Source: PFJX01 sp964542455
GTDB taxonomy: Bacteria; Pseudomonadota; Gammaproteobacteria; Burkholderiales; Thiobacillaceae
Length of the DNA: 64,000 nt
Assembly: GCA_964542455.1 (NCBI GenBank)
Contig: CAZIUC010000012.1
Coordinates: 1-64,000 of the forward strand
Direction of reading: 5' to 3'
Part shown: positions 16,145-24,003 of the stretch, one piece after another
Numbering within the stretch: the first letter of the stretch is position 1
How the letters are laid out: every line of letters begins with the position of its first letter
Translations under genes and position numbers: made by a program
The notes under the pieces: generated by a model
Seen by the model: only the letters and a program-made list of their open reading frames with translations
Databases searched by the model: none
Told to the model about the DNA's origin: nothing

Positions 16145-16486
16145 ATGAAGCAAAAACTCGCAACCCTGGCTTTCCTTGGTCTGACCACCTTCGCCCTGTC
16201 CGCTTGCAGCAGTTCCCCCGCCATGACCTCCGAAGCTCCCAAAGAAGCCACCAAGTCGGCGCTCAGCGATGCCGCCCAACAGGCTCTGGACAAGGCCACC
16301 GCCGACGTAAAGACCGCCAAGGCCAAGTTTGCCCTGTGGACCACCGCCGACAAGGCCTATAAAGATGCTCTGGAAGCCGCCAAGGCTGGTAACAGCGACG
16401 CGGTGATCAAGCAGGCCACCTTCGCATCCGACCAGGTCGCGCGCGGTATCGCGCAACTGTCTTACCCGTCCACTGAACTGAAGTAA
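16145..16486 (+). CDS. Small alanine-rich lipoprotein
   Basis: 113 aa. The signal peptide ends in a lipobox, LSAC with Cys20, so the mature protein is probably lipid-anchored. The mature part is alanine/lysine-rich and helical (LSDAAQQALDKATADVKTAKAK), likely coiled coil, like other small envelope lipoproteins. ATG is preceded by AGGAGA. The next gene, a DUF4124 protein, begins 7 bp after its end. The 207 bp before it hold no recognised feature. Confidence 0.75.
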   Translation: MKQKLATLAFLGLTTFALSACSSSPAMTSEAPKEATKSALSDAAQQALDKATADVKTAKAKFALWTTADKAYKDALEAAKAGNSDAVIKQATFASDQVARGIAQLSYPSTELK

Positions 16487-16493
16487 ACGTTCC

Positions 16494-16952
16494 ATGCTCC
16501 GCCCCGGCGTCATACTGCTGCTTGCCATGCTGGCGGCGCCTGCCGGGGCGGACATCTACAAGTGGACTGACGCCCAGGGCGAAATCCACTACGGCGACCA
16601 TCCACCGTCCAGCACCACCCCCAAGCCGTTTTATCTACAGACCAGCGAAGCCGCCGAGGCCCGCGCGGCGGAAGCAAGTCGCCAGGCCGCGGATCAAGCC
16701 GCGAGCAGGCGTCTGGAACAGGAAAAAGCGAGGGAAGCGGCAAGCAAGCGACTCGCAGCCAGCGAGGAAGAAGTCCGTCGCAAGGCGGAAAACTGTCAAC
16801 GCGCACGCGGCAACCTGGAAATGCTGCAACGCGCGAACATGCGTCTCAGCACGGTCGATTCCCAGGGCCAGACGCGGGTTCTCGACGCGGCCGCGCGTCA
16901 GGCGGAGATCGAGCGCGCCAGTCAGACCATCTCGGAGAACTGCGCGAATTAA
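16494..16952 (+). CDS. DUF4124 domain protein, secreted
   Basis: 152 aa. Signal peptide to about residue 19, then the DUF4124 signature DIYKWTDAQGEIHYGDHPP, followed by a long charged helical region rich in Ala/Glu/Arg. DUF4124 proteins are common in beta- and gammaproteobacteria and are presumed periplasmic; function unknown. Starts 7 bp after the lipoprotein gene, so probably one transcript. The GTAGCGCCGGC palindrome right after its stop may act as a terminator. Confidence 0.82.
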   Translation: MLRPGVILLLAMLAAPAGADIYKWTDAQGEIHYGDHPPSSTTPKPFYLQTSEAAEARAAEASRQAADQAASRRLEQEKAREAASKRLAASEEEVRRKAENCQRARGNLEMLQRANMRLSTVDSQGQTRVLDAAARQAEIERASQTISENCAN

Positions 16953-16955
16953 GCG

Positions 16956-16996
16956 TGTAGCGCCGGCGCACCCGCAAGGGGTAGGCCGGCGCTACA
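16956..16996. repeat. GTAGCGCCGGC palindromic repeat, copy 1
   Basis: TGTAGCGCCGGC and its exact inverse flank a 17-bp centre. It sits between the convergent DUF4124 and rnfH genes and could act as a hairpin terminator for both. Three more copies of the family occur at 19383, 39902 and 62818. Confidence 0.85.
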
Positions 16997-16997
16997 G

Positions 16998-17318
16998 CTA
17001 CTCCCCAGCGATATCCCCACCCCCCTTCTTCATGACTTTGCCTTCCGCCGCGCGCTGCTTGCGCACTTCCTTGGGGTCGGCAATCAACGGCTGGTAGATT
17101 TCCACGCGATCCTTGTCGCGCACCACGGCGTCCAACTTGGCGAGTTTGTTCCAGATGCCCAGCTTGTTTTTCGCGAGATCGATTTCCGGAAACTCGGCGA
17201 GCAGGCCGGAGCGTTCCACCGCTTCGCGCAGCGTGGCGCCCTCGTTGAGAATGACCTGTGCGACCTTCTGGCGGTATTGCCGGCCGTACACTACTTCGAC
17301 ATGAATTTGAGCAGTCAT
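16998..17318 (-). CDS. rnfH: RnfH/RatB family protein (UPF0125)
   Basis: 106 aa, ubiquitin-like beta-grasp protein. VEVVYGRQYRQ, the GATLREAVERSG block, NKLGIWNKLAKLD and DRVEIYQPLIADPKEVRKQRA are all family signatures. It follows ratA with a 10-bp gap on the same strand, the standard ratA-ratB arrangement. Function is not firmly known. Confidence 0.92.
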   Translation of the reverse strand: MTAQIHVEVVYGRQYRQKVAQVILNEGATLREAVERSGLLAEFPEIDLAKNKLGIWNKLAKLDAVVRDKDRVEIYQPLIADPKEVRKQRAAEGKVMKKGGGDIAGE

Positions 17319-17328
17319 CGTTATTGAC

Positions 17329-17766
17329 TCAGCGCGCGCCGTAGACGTTTTCCGCCCGGTGCACGAAGGCGTCCACCAGGCTGTTGGTGACCATACCGAA
17401 CACCGGCCCCAATACCTTCTCCAGCAAGTTGCTGGAGAACTCGTAATGCAGTTCGAACTCGATCTTGCAGGCCGTGTCCGCCAGTCGTTTGAAATGCCAG
17501 GAACCTTCCAGTTTGCGGAATGGCCCGCTTTTCAGTCGGATGCCCATCTCCTCGGGAATGCGCTTGGCATTCTCGGTGGTGAAGTGCTGTTTCACATGCA
17601 GGTAATGCAGATGGATGGTCGCCTCGGTGACGTTTTCATCACGCCGCAGCAGTTCGGTGCCGCCGCACCAGGGCAGGAACTGGGGATAGTCCTCGACCCC
17701 ATCGACCAGAGCGAACATTTCCGCCGCCGAGTAGGGAACCAGAACAGATTTAACGACTTTGGCCAT
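17329..17766 (-). CDS. ratA: Ribosome-association toxin RatA family (START/SRPBCC) protein
   Basis: 145 aa. Polyketide-cyclase/SRPBCC fold: VVKSVLVPYSAAEMFALVDGVEDYPQFLPWC is the classic RatA/Coq10 opening, and the end NSLVDAFVHRAENVYG is equally typical. E. coli RatA blocks 70S assembly; in other bacteria the homologue is a Coq10-like quinone-binding protein. ATG at 17764-17766 is chosen by homology. It is divergent from smpB, a widely conserved neighbourhood. Confidence 0.92.
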   Translation of the reverse strand: MAKVVKSVLVPYSAAEMFALVDGVEDYPQFLPWCGGTELLRRDENVTEATIHLHYLHVKQHFTTENAKRIPEEMGIRLKSGPFRKLEGSWHFKRLADTACKIEFELHYEFSSNLLEKVLGPVFGMVTNSLVDAFVHRAENVYGAR

Positions 17767-17855
17767 CAGTGGAAGCAACGAGCTTGAGGGGCCGGTAAAA
17801 TAGCACGATTAGCGCGAACCCCGCCGCCCTCCCCGCCCCACACAACGACTCCCCC

Positions 17856-18299
17856 ATGAGCATCATCGACAACAGACAAGTCTTCCACGAGTACTTCATC
17901 GAAGAACGCTACGAGGCGGGCATCGTGCTGGAGGGCTGGGAAGTGAAAGCCATCCGCGCCGGCCGCGTGCAGTTGAAAGAAGCCTATGTCGTGGTGAAGC
18001 AGGAAGAAGTCTGGCTGATCGGCTGCCACATCAGCGCGCTGCCCACCGCTTCCACCCACATCCATCCGGACCCGACCCGCTCGCGCAAACTGCTGCTGCA
18101 TGCGCAGGAAATCAGGAAGCTGATCGGCAAGGTCAAGGTTGCCGGCTACACCCTGGCGCCGATCAATCTGCACTACACCAAGGGCCGCATCAAACTGGAA
18201 ATCGGCCTGGCCAAGGGCAAGAAGCAACACGACAAGCGCGCGAGCGAGAAAGACCGCGAATGGCAGCGCGAGAAAGGCCGCATCCTGCGCGACAAATGA
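17856..18299 (+). CDS. smpB: SsrA-binding protein SmpB
   Basis: 147 aa. SmpB delivers tmRNA to stalled ribosomes. Family blocks: IIDNRQVFHEYFIEERYEAGIVL, WEVKAIRAG, the DPTRSRKLLLH segment and the basic C-terminal tail KKQHDKRASEKDREWQREKGRI that enters the mRNA channel. Its stop overlaps the start of selU (ATGA). No tmRNA gene is visible in the window. Confidence 0.97.
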   Translation: MSIIDNRQVFHEYFIEERYEAGIVLEGWEVKAIRAGRVQLKEAYVVVKQEEVWLIGCHISALPTASTHIHPDPTRSRKLLLHAQEIRKLIGKVKVAGYTLAPINLHYTKGRIKLEIGLAKGKKQHDKRASEKDREWQREKGRILRDK

Positions 18300-19375
18300 A
18301 CCGCTGCGCTGAAATCCAGACCCCACGCCGCCGCGATGGTGTGATGGGCATCGAAGACTTGTTCGCCTTCGACGAAATCATCGACACCCGCTCGCCCGCC
18401 GAATACGCGGAAGACCACGCGCCCGGCGCCATCAACCTGCCGGTGCTGGACAACGAGGAGCGCGCCCGCATCGGCACGCTGCACAAACAGTCCTCCGCCT
18501 TCGACGCCAAGAAGGCCGGTGCCGCTCTGGTCTCGCGCAACATCGCGCGGCATCTGGAAAGCCATTTCGCCGACAAACCCAAGGCCTACCGCCCGTTGAT
18601 CTACTGCTGGCGCGGCGGCAACCGCAGTGGCGCCATGACCACCGTTCTACGCGCCATCGGCTGGCAGGCCGCGCAACTGGAAGGCGGCTACAAGGCTTAT
18701 CGGCGCCATGTCATCGACGAACTGGAGCGCCTGCCCGCGCTTTTCGACTTCCGCGTGGTGTGCGGCCCCACCGGCGTCGGCAAGAGTCGCTTCCTGCGCG
18801 CGTTGCGTCAGGTCGGCGCCCAGGTGCTCGACCTGGAAGACCTGGCCGCGCACATGGGTTCGGTGCTGGGTGCCTATCCGGATCGTCCGCAGCCAACCCA
18901 GAAAAGCTTCGAGACAGGAGTCTGGGACGAACTGCGCCGCTTCGACCCGGCCCGACCGGTGTTCGTGGAATCCGAGAGCAAGAAGATCGGCAACCTGCAA
19001 ACGCCCGAGTCGCTCCTCGGACGAATGCGGGAAAGCGCCTGCCTCAACCTGAACGCCGACATCCCGGTGCGGGTGGAAATCCTGCGCGGGGAATACGCCC
19101 ACTTCCTCGCCGACCCCGCGGCTCTAGGCCACAAGCTGGATTGCCTGCTGGAAATCCAGGGCCGTGCCCAGATCGAATCCTGGAAAGCCCAGGCACATGC
19201 CGGGTACTGGGATGAACTGGTGGCCGAACTGCTGATCAAACACTACGACCCCGCCTACACCCGCTCGCTGGGGCGCAACTTCACCCAGGCGGTCAACGCG
19301 GAAACGCTGACGCTGAACTCGGCATCGGAGGAAACCATGCTGGAACTGGCTAGACAGGTAGGGTGCGCGGCATGA
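18296..19375 (+). CDS. selU: tRNA 2-selenouridine synthase
   Basis: 359 aa (SelU/MnmH/YbbB). It replaces sulfur with selenium at the wobble 2-thiouridine of Lys, Glu and Gln tRNAs via a geranylated intermediate. The N-terminal rhodanese domain carries the active Cys104 in YCWRGGNRSG; a P-loop GPTGVGKS at 157-164 and the VESESKKIGN block follow. The chosen ATG overlaps the smpB stop; the ATG at residue 17 is a possible alternative. Its stop in turn overlaps the copA start (ATGA). It implies selenophosphate synthase (SelD) elsewhere in the genome. Confidence 0.93.
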   Translation: MNRCAEIQTPRRRDGVMGIEDLFAFDEIIDTRSPAEYAEDHAPGAINLPVLDNEERARIGTLHKQSSAFDAKKAGAALVSRNIARHLESHFADKPKAYRPLIYCWRGGNRSGAMTTVLRAIGWQAAQLEGGYKAYRRHVIDELERLPALFDFRVVCGPTGVGKSRFLRALRQVGAQVLDLEDLAAHMGSVLGAYPDRPQPTQKSFETGVWDELRRFDPARPVFVESESKKIGNLQTPESLLGRMRESACLNLNADIPVRVEILRGEYAHFLADPAALGHKLDCLLEIQGRAQIESWKAQAHAGYWDELVAELLIKHYDPAYTRSLGRNFTQAVNAETLTLNSASEETMLELARQVGCAA

Positions 19376-21903
19376 GCGCCCCTGTAGCGCCGGCATCCTT
19401 GCCGGCGGGTTCAAAAGACGCCGGCAAGGATGCCGGCGCTACACAAACCCTCGAACTCCCCATCGCCGGGATGACCTGCGCGTCTTGTTCAGCGCGCCTG
19501 GAGAAGAACCTCAACAAGCTCGAAGGCGTCACGGCCAACGTCAATCTGGCGGTAGAAAAAGCGCATGTGGAATTCAACCCGGCCGTCATCGCTCCCCAGG
19601 CCATCCTCGACCAGGTCGCGAAAACCGGCTTCATTATCCCCGCGCAAACCCTGGATCTCGCCATCGGCGGCATGACCTGCGCCTCTTGTTCCACCCGTCT
19701 GGAAAAGGTGCTCAACAACCAGCCCGGCGTCGAGGCGCGGGTCAATCTCGCCACCGAGAAGGCGCGCGTCTCCTACCAGCCGGGCCTGATCGACGAGGCC
19801 GGCCTGCTGGCGGCGGTGGCGCGCGCCGGCTTCAGCGCCAGCCCGATCTCGGAAACCAGCCGCGCCGAGGAGAAGGCGCGCAAGGCCGCCGAATACAGCC
19901 ATGAACTGCGGGTGTTCATCATTTCCGCGCTATTCACCCTGCCCTTGCTGGCGCAGATGATTCCGATGCTGGCCGGCGTCCACCATGTCGAATGGACAGC
20001 GGAGTCGTTGCGCTTCAGCGCTTACGAATCCGGCGTCCCCCTTGCGGGGATGCCACCCTGGCTGCAATGGTTGCTCGCCACGCCGGTGCAATTCTGGGCG
20101 GGGAAACGCTTCTATAGCGGCGCCTGGAACAGCCTGCGCGGCGGCGGCGCCAATATGGATGTGCTGGTCGCCCTGGGCACCAGCGCGGCGTATTTCTTCA
20201 GCATTTACATGGTCTTCCTCGCCGGCCCCCTCTACTTCGAGGCCAGCGCCGCCGTGGTCACCCTGGTGCGTCTGGGCAAGCTGCTGGAAGCGCGCGCCAA
20301 ATCACGCACCTCGGGCGCCATCGAACAACTGATCGGCCTGCAACCGCGCACGGCGCGGGTGGAGCGCAGTGGCGAAGCCATTGAAATCGCAGCCGCCCTG
20401 CTGAAAGCCGGCGACATCGTTTTGGTGCGAGCCGGTGAGCGCATTCCGGTCGATGGCGTGGTGCTGGATGGCGTCTCCAGTGTGGATGAAAGCCTGTTGA
20501 CGGGAGAAAGTCTGCCGCTCGCCAAACGCGTTGACGACCGTGTCCATGCCGGCACGCAGAATCTCGACGGCCTGCTGCGCCTGCGCGCGGAAGGTGTCGG
20601 CGCCCACACCCAGTTGATGGAAATCGTGCGTCTCACCGAAGCCGCGCAAGGCTCCAAAGCCCCCATCCAGAAACTCGCCGACCGGATATCCGGCGTCTTC
20701 GTGCCCATCGTCATCGTTATCGCCCTGGCCACTTTCGCCGGCTGGTGGCTCGCCAGCGGCGACTTCACGCAAAGCCTGATCCCCGCCGTCGCCGTATTGG
20801 TCATCGCCTGCCCCTGCGCCCTCGGCCTCGCCACCCCGACGGCGGTGATGGTCGGCCTCGGGCGCGGCGCGCAACTGGGCATCCTGGTGAGATCCGCGGA
20901 AGCCCTGGAGCGCGCCGAAAAGCTCACGGTGCTGGCGCTGGACAAAACCGGCACGCTGACCGAGGGGCGTTTGGCGCTGCTGGGCATCGCAGCACAAGGC
21001 GAGCTGGACGATGCCGCCGCGTTACGCCTCGCCGCCTCCCTGGAACAAGGCAGTACCCACCCACTCGCGCTGGCCTTGCTGGAAGCCGCCAAAGCGCGCG
21101 GCCTGGCCCTGGCGCCGGTCGCCGCGTTCGCCAACGCACCCGGCGACGGCGTCAGCGGCGAGGTGGAAGGCCGCCGCCTGCGCCTCGGCACCCAGGAATG
21201 GGCCTCGCCCGCAACCACCGCAGGTCAGGTTGGCGCGCGGCGACTACCTGACGCTCACGCAGTGATCTCGGATCGCCAGGTAGCCTCCAGCAACCTGACC
21301 TACAAACCCGGTGCAACCAGCATCTGGCTCGCCGACGAAACCACCCTTCTCGCCCGCTTCAGCCTCGCCGACCGCCTGCGACCCTCCTCGCAAGCCGCCG
21401 TGGCACGGCTTCAGGCACTCGGCATTCGCGCCATCATGCTGACCGGCGACCAGGAAGCCGCGGCCGCCGCCATCGCCCAAGAAGCCGGCTTGGCGGAATG
21501 GCGCGCGCGCGTGAAACCGCAAGACAAAGCCGCCGCCGTCGCCGCGCTGAAAGCCGAGGGCCAGGTGGTGGGCATGGCCGGCGACGGTGTCAACGACGCC
21601 CCGGCCCTGGCCAGCGCCGACGTCAGTTTCGGCATGGCCGCCGGTTCCGACATCGCCCTGGAAGCCGCCGACATCACGCTGATGCGTTCCGACCTCAACG
21701 GCGTCGCCGATGCCGTGGCGCTTTCGCGCGCGGTCATGCGCAAGATTCGCCAGAACCTGTTCTTTGCCTTCGTCTACAACGTGCTGGCCCTGCCCCTGGC
21801 CGCCGCCGGCATGCTCAACCCGGTCATCGCCGGCGCGGCGATGACCCTGTCTTCCGTTTCGGTGGTCAGCAACTCGCTGCTGCTGAAGCGCTGGAAACCG
21901 TGA
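19372..21903 (+). CDS. copA: Copper-translocating P-type ATPase
   Basis: 843 aa, inner-membrane Cu(I) exporter. Two N-terminal metal-binding domains have GMTCASC motifs (Cys36/39 and Cys103/106). Membrane segments follow, the translocation motif CPC at 480-482, the phosphorylation motif DKTGT at 524, an STHPLA motif and GDGVNDAPA near 737. The start overlaps selU (ATGA). Two palindromic repeats are translated inside it: a GTAGCGCCGGC element gives residues about 4-24, and an AGGTCAGG...CCTGACCT element gives about 617-644 in the nucleotide-binding domain. Both keep the frame and lie between conserved blocks, so the protein may still work. Confidence 0.93.
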   Translation: MSAPVAPASLPAGSKDAGKDAGATQTLELPIAGMTCASCSARLEKNLNKLEGVTANVNLAVEKAHVEFNPAVIAPQAILDQVAKTGFIIPAQTLDLAIGGMTCASCSTRLEKVLNNQPGVEARVNLATEKARVSYQPGLIDEAGLLAAVARAGFSASPISETSRAEEKARKAAEYSHELRVFIISALFTLPLLAQMIPMLAGVHHVEWTAESLRFSAYESGVPLAGMPPWLQWLLATPVQFWAGKRFYSGAWNSLRGGGANMDVLVALGTSAAYFFSIYMVFLAGPLYFEASAAVVTLVRLGKLLEARAKSRTSGAIEQLIGLQPRTARVERSGEAIEIAAALLKAGDIVLVRAGERIPVDGVVLDGVSSVDESLLTGESLPLAKRVDDRVHAGTQNLDGLLRLRAEGVGAHTQLMEIVRLTEAAQGSKAPIQKLADRISGVFVPIVIVIALATFAGWWLASGDFTQSLIPAVAVLVIACPCALGLATPTAVMVGLGRGAQLGILVRSAEALERAEKLTVLALDKTGTLTEGRLALLGIAAQGELDDAAALRLAASLEQGSTHPLALALLEAAKARGLALAPVAAFANAPGDGVSGEVEGRRLRLGTQEWASPATTAGQVGARRLPDAHAVISDRQVASSNLTYKPGATSIWLADETTLLARFSLADRLRPSSQAAVARLQALGIRAIMLTGDQEAAAAAIAQEAGLAEWRARVKPQDKAAAVAALKAEGQVVGMAGDGVNDAPALASADVSFGMAAGSDIALEAADITLMRSDLNGVADAVALSRAVMRKIRQNLFFAFVYNVLALPLAAAGMLNPVIAGAAMTLSSVSVVSNSLLLKRWKP
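19383..19443. repeat. GTAGCGCCGGC palindromic repeat, copy 2, inside copA
   Basis: TGTAGCGCCGGC at one end and GCCGGCGCTACA at the other, with inner arms around GCATCCTTGCCGGC and GCCGGCAAGGATGC. It begins 11 bases after the A of the copA start codon and is read through in frame. Confidence 0.88.
21220..21303. repeat. AGGTCAGG/CCTGACCT inverted repeat inside copA
   Basis: Outer arms AGGTCAGG and CCTGACCT with inner CCTGACG and CAGGTAGC segments. The element at 43064-43180 has the same outer arms and shares CAGGTAGC and GCAACCTGACCTAC-like segments. Translated in frame within the ATP-binding domain. Confidence 0.7.
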
Positions 21904-21908
21904 TGGCT

Positions 21909-22009
21909 TCCCCCTTTCTTAAAGGGGGGCGGGGGGGATTTAGCAACGTTCGAACTCGCACAACCCTTGGAGAAATCCCCCCCAGCCCTTCTTTGCAAAG
22001 GGAGGAACC
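21909..22009. repeat. CCCCCTTT-AAAGGGGG paired-hairpin repeat, copy 1
   Basis: Two hairpins of the type CCCCCTTT-N-AAAGGGGG with inward GGGGGATTT / AAATCCCCC arms, in inverted order, so the whole forms a larger foldback. It fills most of the gap between copA and ald. Related copies are at 24902, 36567 and 46298, with a half copy at 48914. Confidence 0.85.
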
Positions 22010-22078
22010 TGTCACCGAGCACACACGGCTGTTCGCGGTATAACCTCTACCTCTTCCCACACCTCATGCCAGACCACC

Positions 22079-23191
22079 ATGCACATCGGCATCCCCAAGG
22101 AAATCAAGGACCACGAATTCCGGGTGGCGGCCACCCCGACCGGTGTGGCGGAAATGGTGCGTGGCGGCCATACGGTCACCCTCCAGAGTAATGCCGGCAG
22201 CGCCGTGGGCTTTGACGATGCCGCCTACCGCGCGGCGGGCGGCATCGTCGTCGACTCGGCCGCCGAGGTTTACAGCGCCGATCTGATTTTCAAGGTCAAG
22301 GAGCCGCAGCCGGACGAAGTGGCCTGGCTGCGCCCCGGCCAGTGGCTGTTCTGCTATCTGCATCTCGCCGCCGCGCCGGAACTGGCGCGCGCCTTGCTCG
22401 ACAAGGGCGCGGCGGCACTGGCCTTCGAGACCGTGATCGACAAAACCGGCCACACGCCCTTGCTGGCGCCGATGTCGCAGATCGCCGGCCGACTGGCGAT
22501 CCAGGCCGGCATGCAGGCCCTGGAAATGAAGCACGGCGGACGTGGTGTGTTGCTTTCCGGCGTGCCCGGCGTGCCGCCGGCGCGGGTCGTGATCCTGGGC
22601 GGCGGCATGGTCGGCGCCAACGCCGCTCGCCTCGCCGTGGGCCTGGGCGCGGACGTGACCCTGCTGGACCGTGGCACGGAACGCCTGCATGCCTTCGACG
22701 ACCAATACGGCGGCCGCCTGAAAACCCGTTACTCGCATGAAGACAGCATCGCGGAATGCCTGCGCGATGCTGATCTGGTGGTGGGCGCCGCCTACATCCA
22801 CGGTCGCCGCGCGCCACGCCTGATCAGCCGTGAACTTCTGCGCGCCATGCCGCGCGGCGCCGCCCTGGTGGATGTCGCCATCGATCAGGGCGGCATGGCG
22901 GAAACCTCGCGTCCGACGACCCATTCCGACCCGTTCTATGTGGAAGAAGGCATCGTCCACTACTGCGTCGCCAACATGCCCGGCGCGGTGGCGCGTACCG
23001 CCACCCTCGCCCTGGCCGAAGCCACCCTGCCCTACCTGCTCCGTCTGCTCGCCAACCCGCGCGCCGCGCTGGAAGCCGACCCCGGCTTCGCCGCCGGCCT
23101 CAATCTCGCCGCCGGCCATGTCACCCACGCCGGACTGGCCCAGGACCTCGGCGAATCGGCGGTTGACTGGCACACTCTTGTTCCCATTTGA
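22079..23191 (+). CDS. ald: Alanine dehydrogenase
   Basis: 370 aa. Catalyses NAD-dependent interconversion of L-alanine and pyruvate plus ammonia. The opening MHIGIPKEIKDHEFRVAATP, catalytic-region LHLAA with His95, LAPMSQIAGRLA, the NAD-binding GGGMVGANAA near 178-187 and VDVAIDQGG follow the family along its whole length. No neighbour suggests a specific pathway; copA upstream is separated by a repeat. Confidence 0.94.
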   Translation: MHIGIPKEIKDHEFRVAATPTGVAEMVRGGHTVTLQSNAGSAVGFDDAAYRAAGGIVVDSAAEVYSADLIFKVKEPQPDEVAWLRPGQWLFCYLHLAAAPELARALLDKGAAALAFETVIDKTGHTPLLAPMSQIAGRLAIQAGMQALEMKHGGRGVLLSGVPGVPPARVVILGGGMVGANAARLAVGLGADVTLLDRGTERLHAFDDQYGGRLKTRYSHEDSIAECLRDADLVVGAAYIHGRRAPRLISRELLRAMPRGAALVDVAIDQGGMAETSRPTTHSDPFYVEEGIVHYCVANMPGAVARTATLALAEATLPYLLRLLANPRAALEADPGFAAGLNLAAGHVTHAGLAQDLGESAVDWHTLVPI

Positions 23192-23316
23192 ACAACAGCC
23201 GTTGCATTCCATGTCGCTTGCATGGTCTATAAATGAATCGAAATGTACTAATGCATTATCACCAAGGATAATTCCCAGTAGAGGATGGAGCGTGGCAAAA
23301 AGGAAAGGAGTTCATC

Positions 23317-23541
23317 ATGTTGAAACAACGCGGATGGGCAGCATTACTGCCGATAGGGCTGATCGCCATTGCCGCCACCGGCGCTACCGTCATGGTGGTC
23401 GAGAAGGCCAGCAATGCGAACGAACCGACGCTCGCTGGGACGATGTTCAAGAGTGAACCGAAACTGCGTCAGGGCGTGGTGACTTACGAAATGGACGAAG
23501 CCAAAGGGCCGAGACAAGCGGTTCCCGGTAGCCAGAAATAG
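23317..23541 (+). CDS. Small membrane-anchored protein, unknown function
   Basis: 74 aa. One N-terminal hydrophobic segment (LLPIGLIAIAATGATVMVV), then a short polar tail ending KGPRQAVPGSQK. A strong ribosome site AAAGGAG at 23304-23310 and a hairpin terminator 19 bp after the stop support a real monocistronic gene. No family recognised. Confidence 0.65.
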   Translation: MLKQRGWAALLPIGLIAIAATGATVMVVEKASNANEPTLAGTMFKSEPKLRQGVVTYEMDEAKGPRQAVPGSQK

Positions 23542-23560
23542 TTTCTGGTGTACTTATCTC

Positions 23561-23582
23561 AAGGCCCGTTGCGACGGGCCTT
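23561..23582 (+). terminator. Hairpin terminator
   Basis: Perfect 9-bp stem AAGGCCCGT / ACGGGCCTT with a 4-base loop, 19 bp after the stop of the small membrane-protein gene. The following TGTCAATTT gives only a weak U-tract. Confidence 0.75.
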
Positions 23583-23697
23583 GTCAATTTCGACAGCGGA
23601 TACCGAGTCAGCCCAGCTTCCTGGTTTATATTCCTTTCGCCATAGATCATGCCGACCAGTATGATCCTCGCAATATTTTTCATTTCGCCCAGATCAC

Positions 23698-24003
23698 ATG
23701 CCTGTCACCTTAAGCCACCAGGGAAGCATCTGCACCGTTTCCATCAGCGGCAGATTCACCTTCCAAATCCACCGCGAGTTTCGCCAGCTTTCCGAACAGG
23801 CACTGGACGATCACGGTTGCAAGCAACTGAATATGGATCTTTCCGGCGTGGAGTACCTGGACAGTTCCGCGCTCGGCATGTTGCTGCTGGTCAAAGACAA
23901 GGCCGCCGAGCAAGGCAAACAGATCCGTCTCAAAGGCGCCGGCGGCTACACCTTGCAGATACTGCAAACGGTGAAATTCGACCAGATGTTTGATCTGGCC
24001 TGA
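23698..24003 (+). CDS. STAS-domain anti-sigma-factor antagonist-like protein
   Basis: 101 aa, a lone STAS domain. The conserved phosphorylatable serine lies in VEYLDSSALGMLLL. Such proteins (SpoIIAA/RsbV-like) bind partner-switch kinases or act in two-component or biofilm control. No partner kinase or phosphatase is adjacent; the next gene (pbpC) overlaps its end by 14 bp in another frame, so the two are probably co-transcribed. Confidence 0.87.
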   Translation: MPVTLSHQGSICTVSISGRFTFQIHREFRQLSEQALDDHGCKQLNMDLSGVEYLDSSALGMLLLVKDKAAEQGKQIRLKGAGGYTLQILQTVKFDQMFDLA

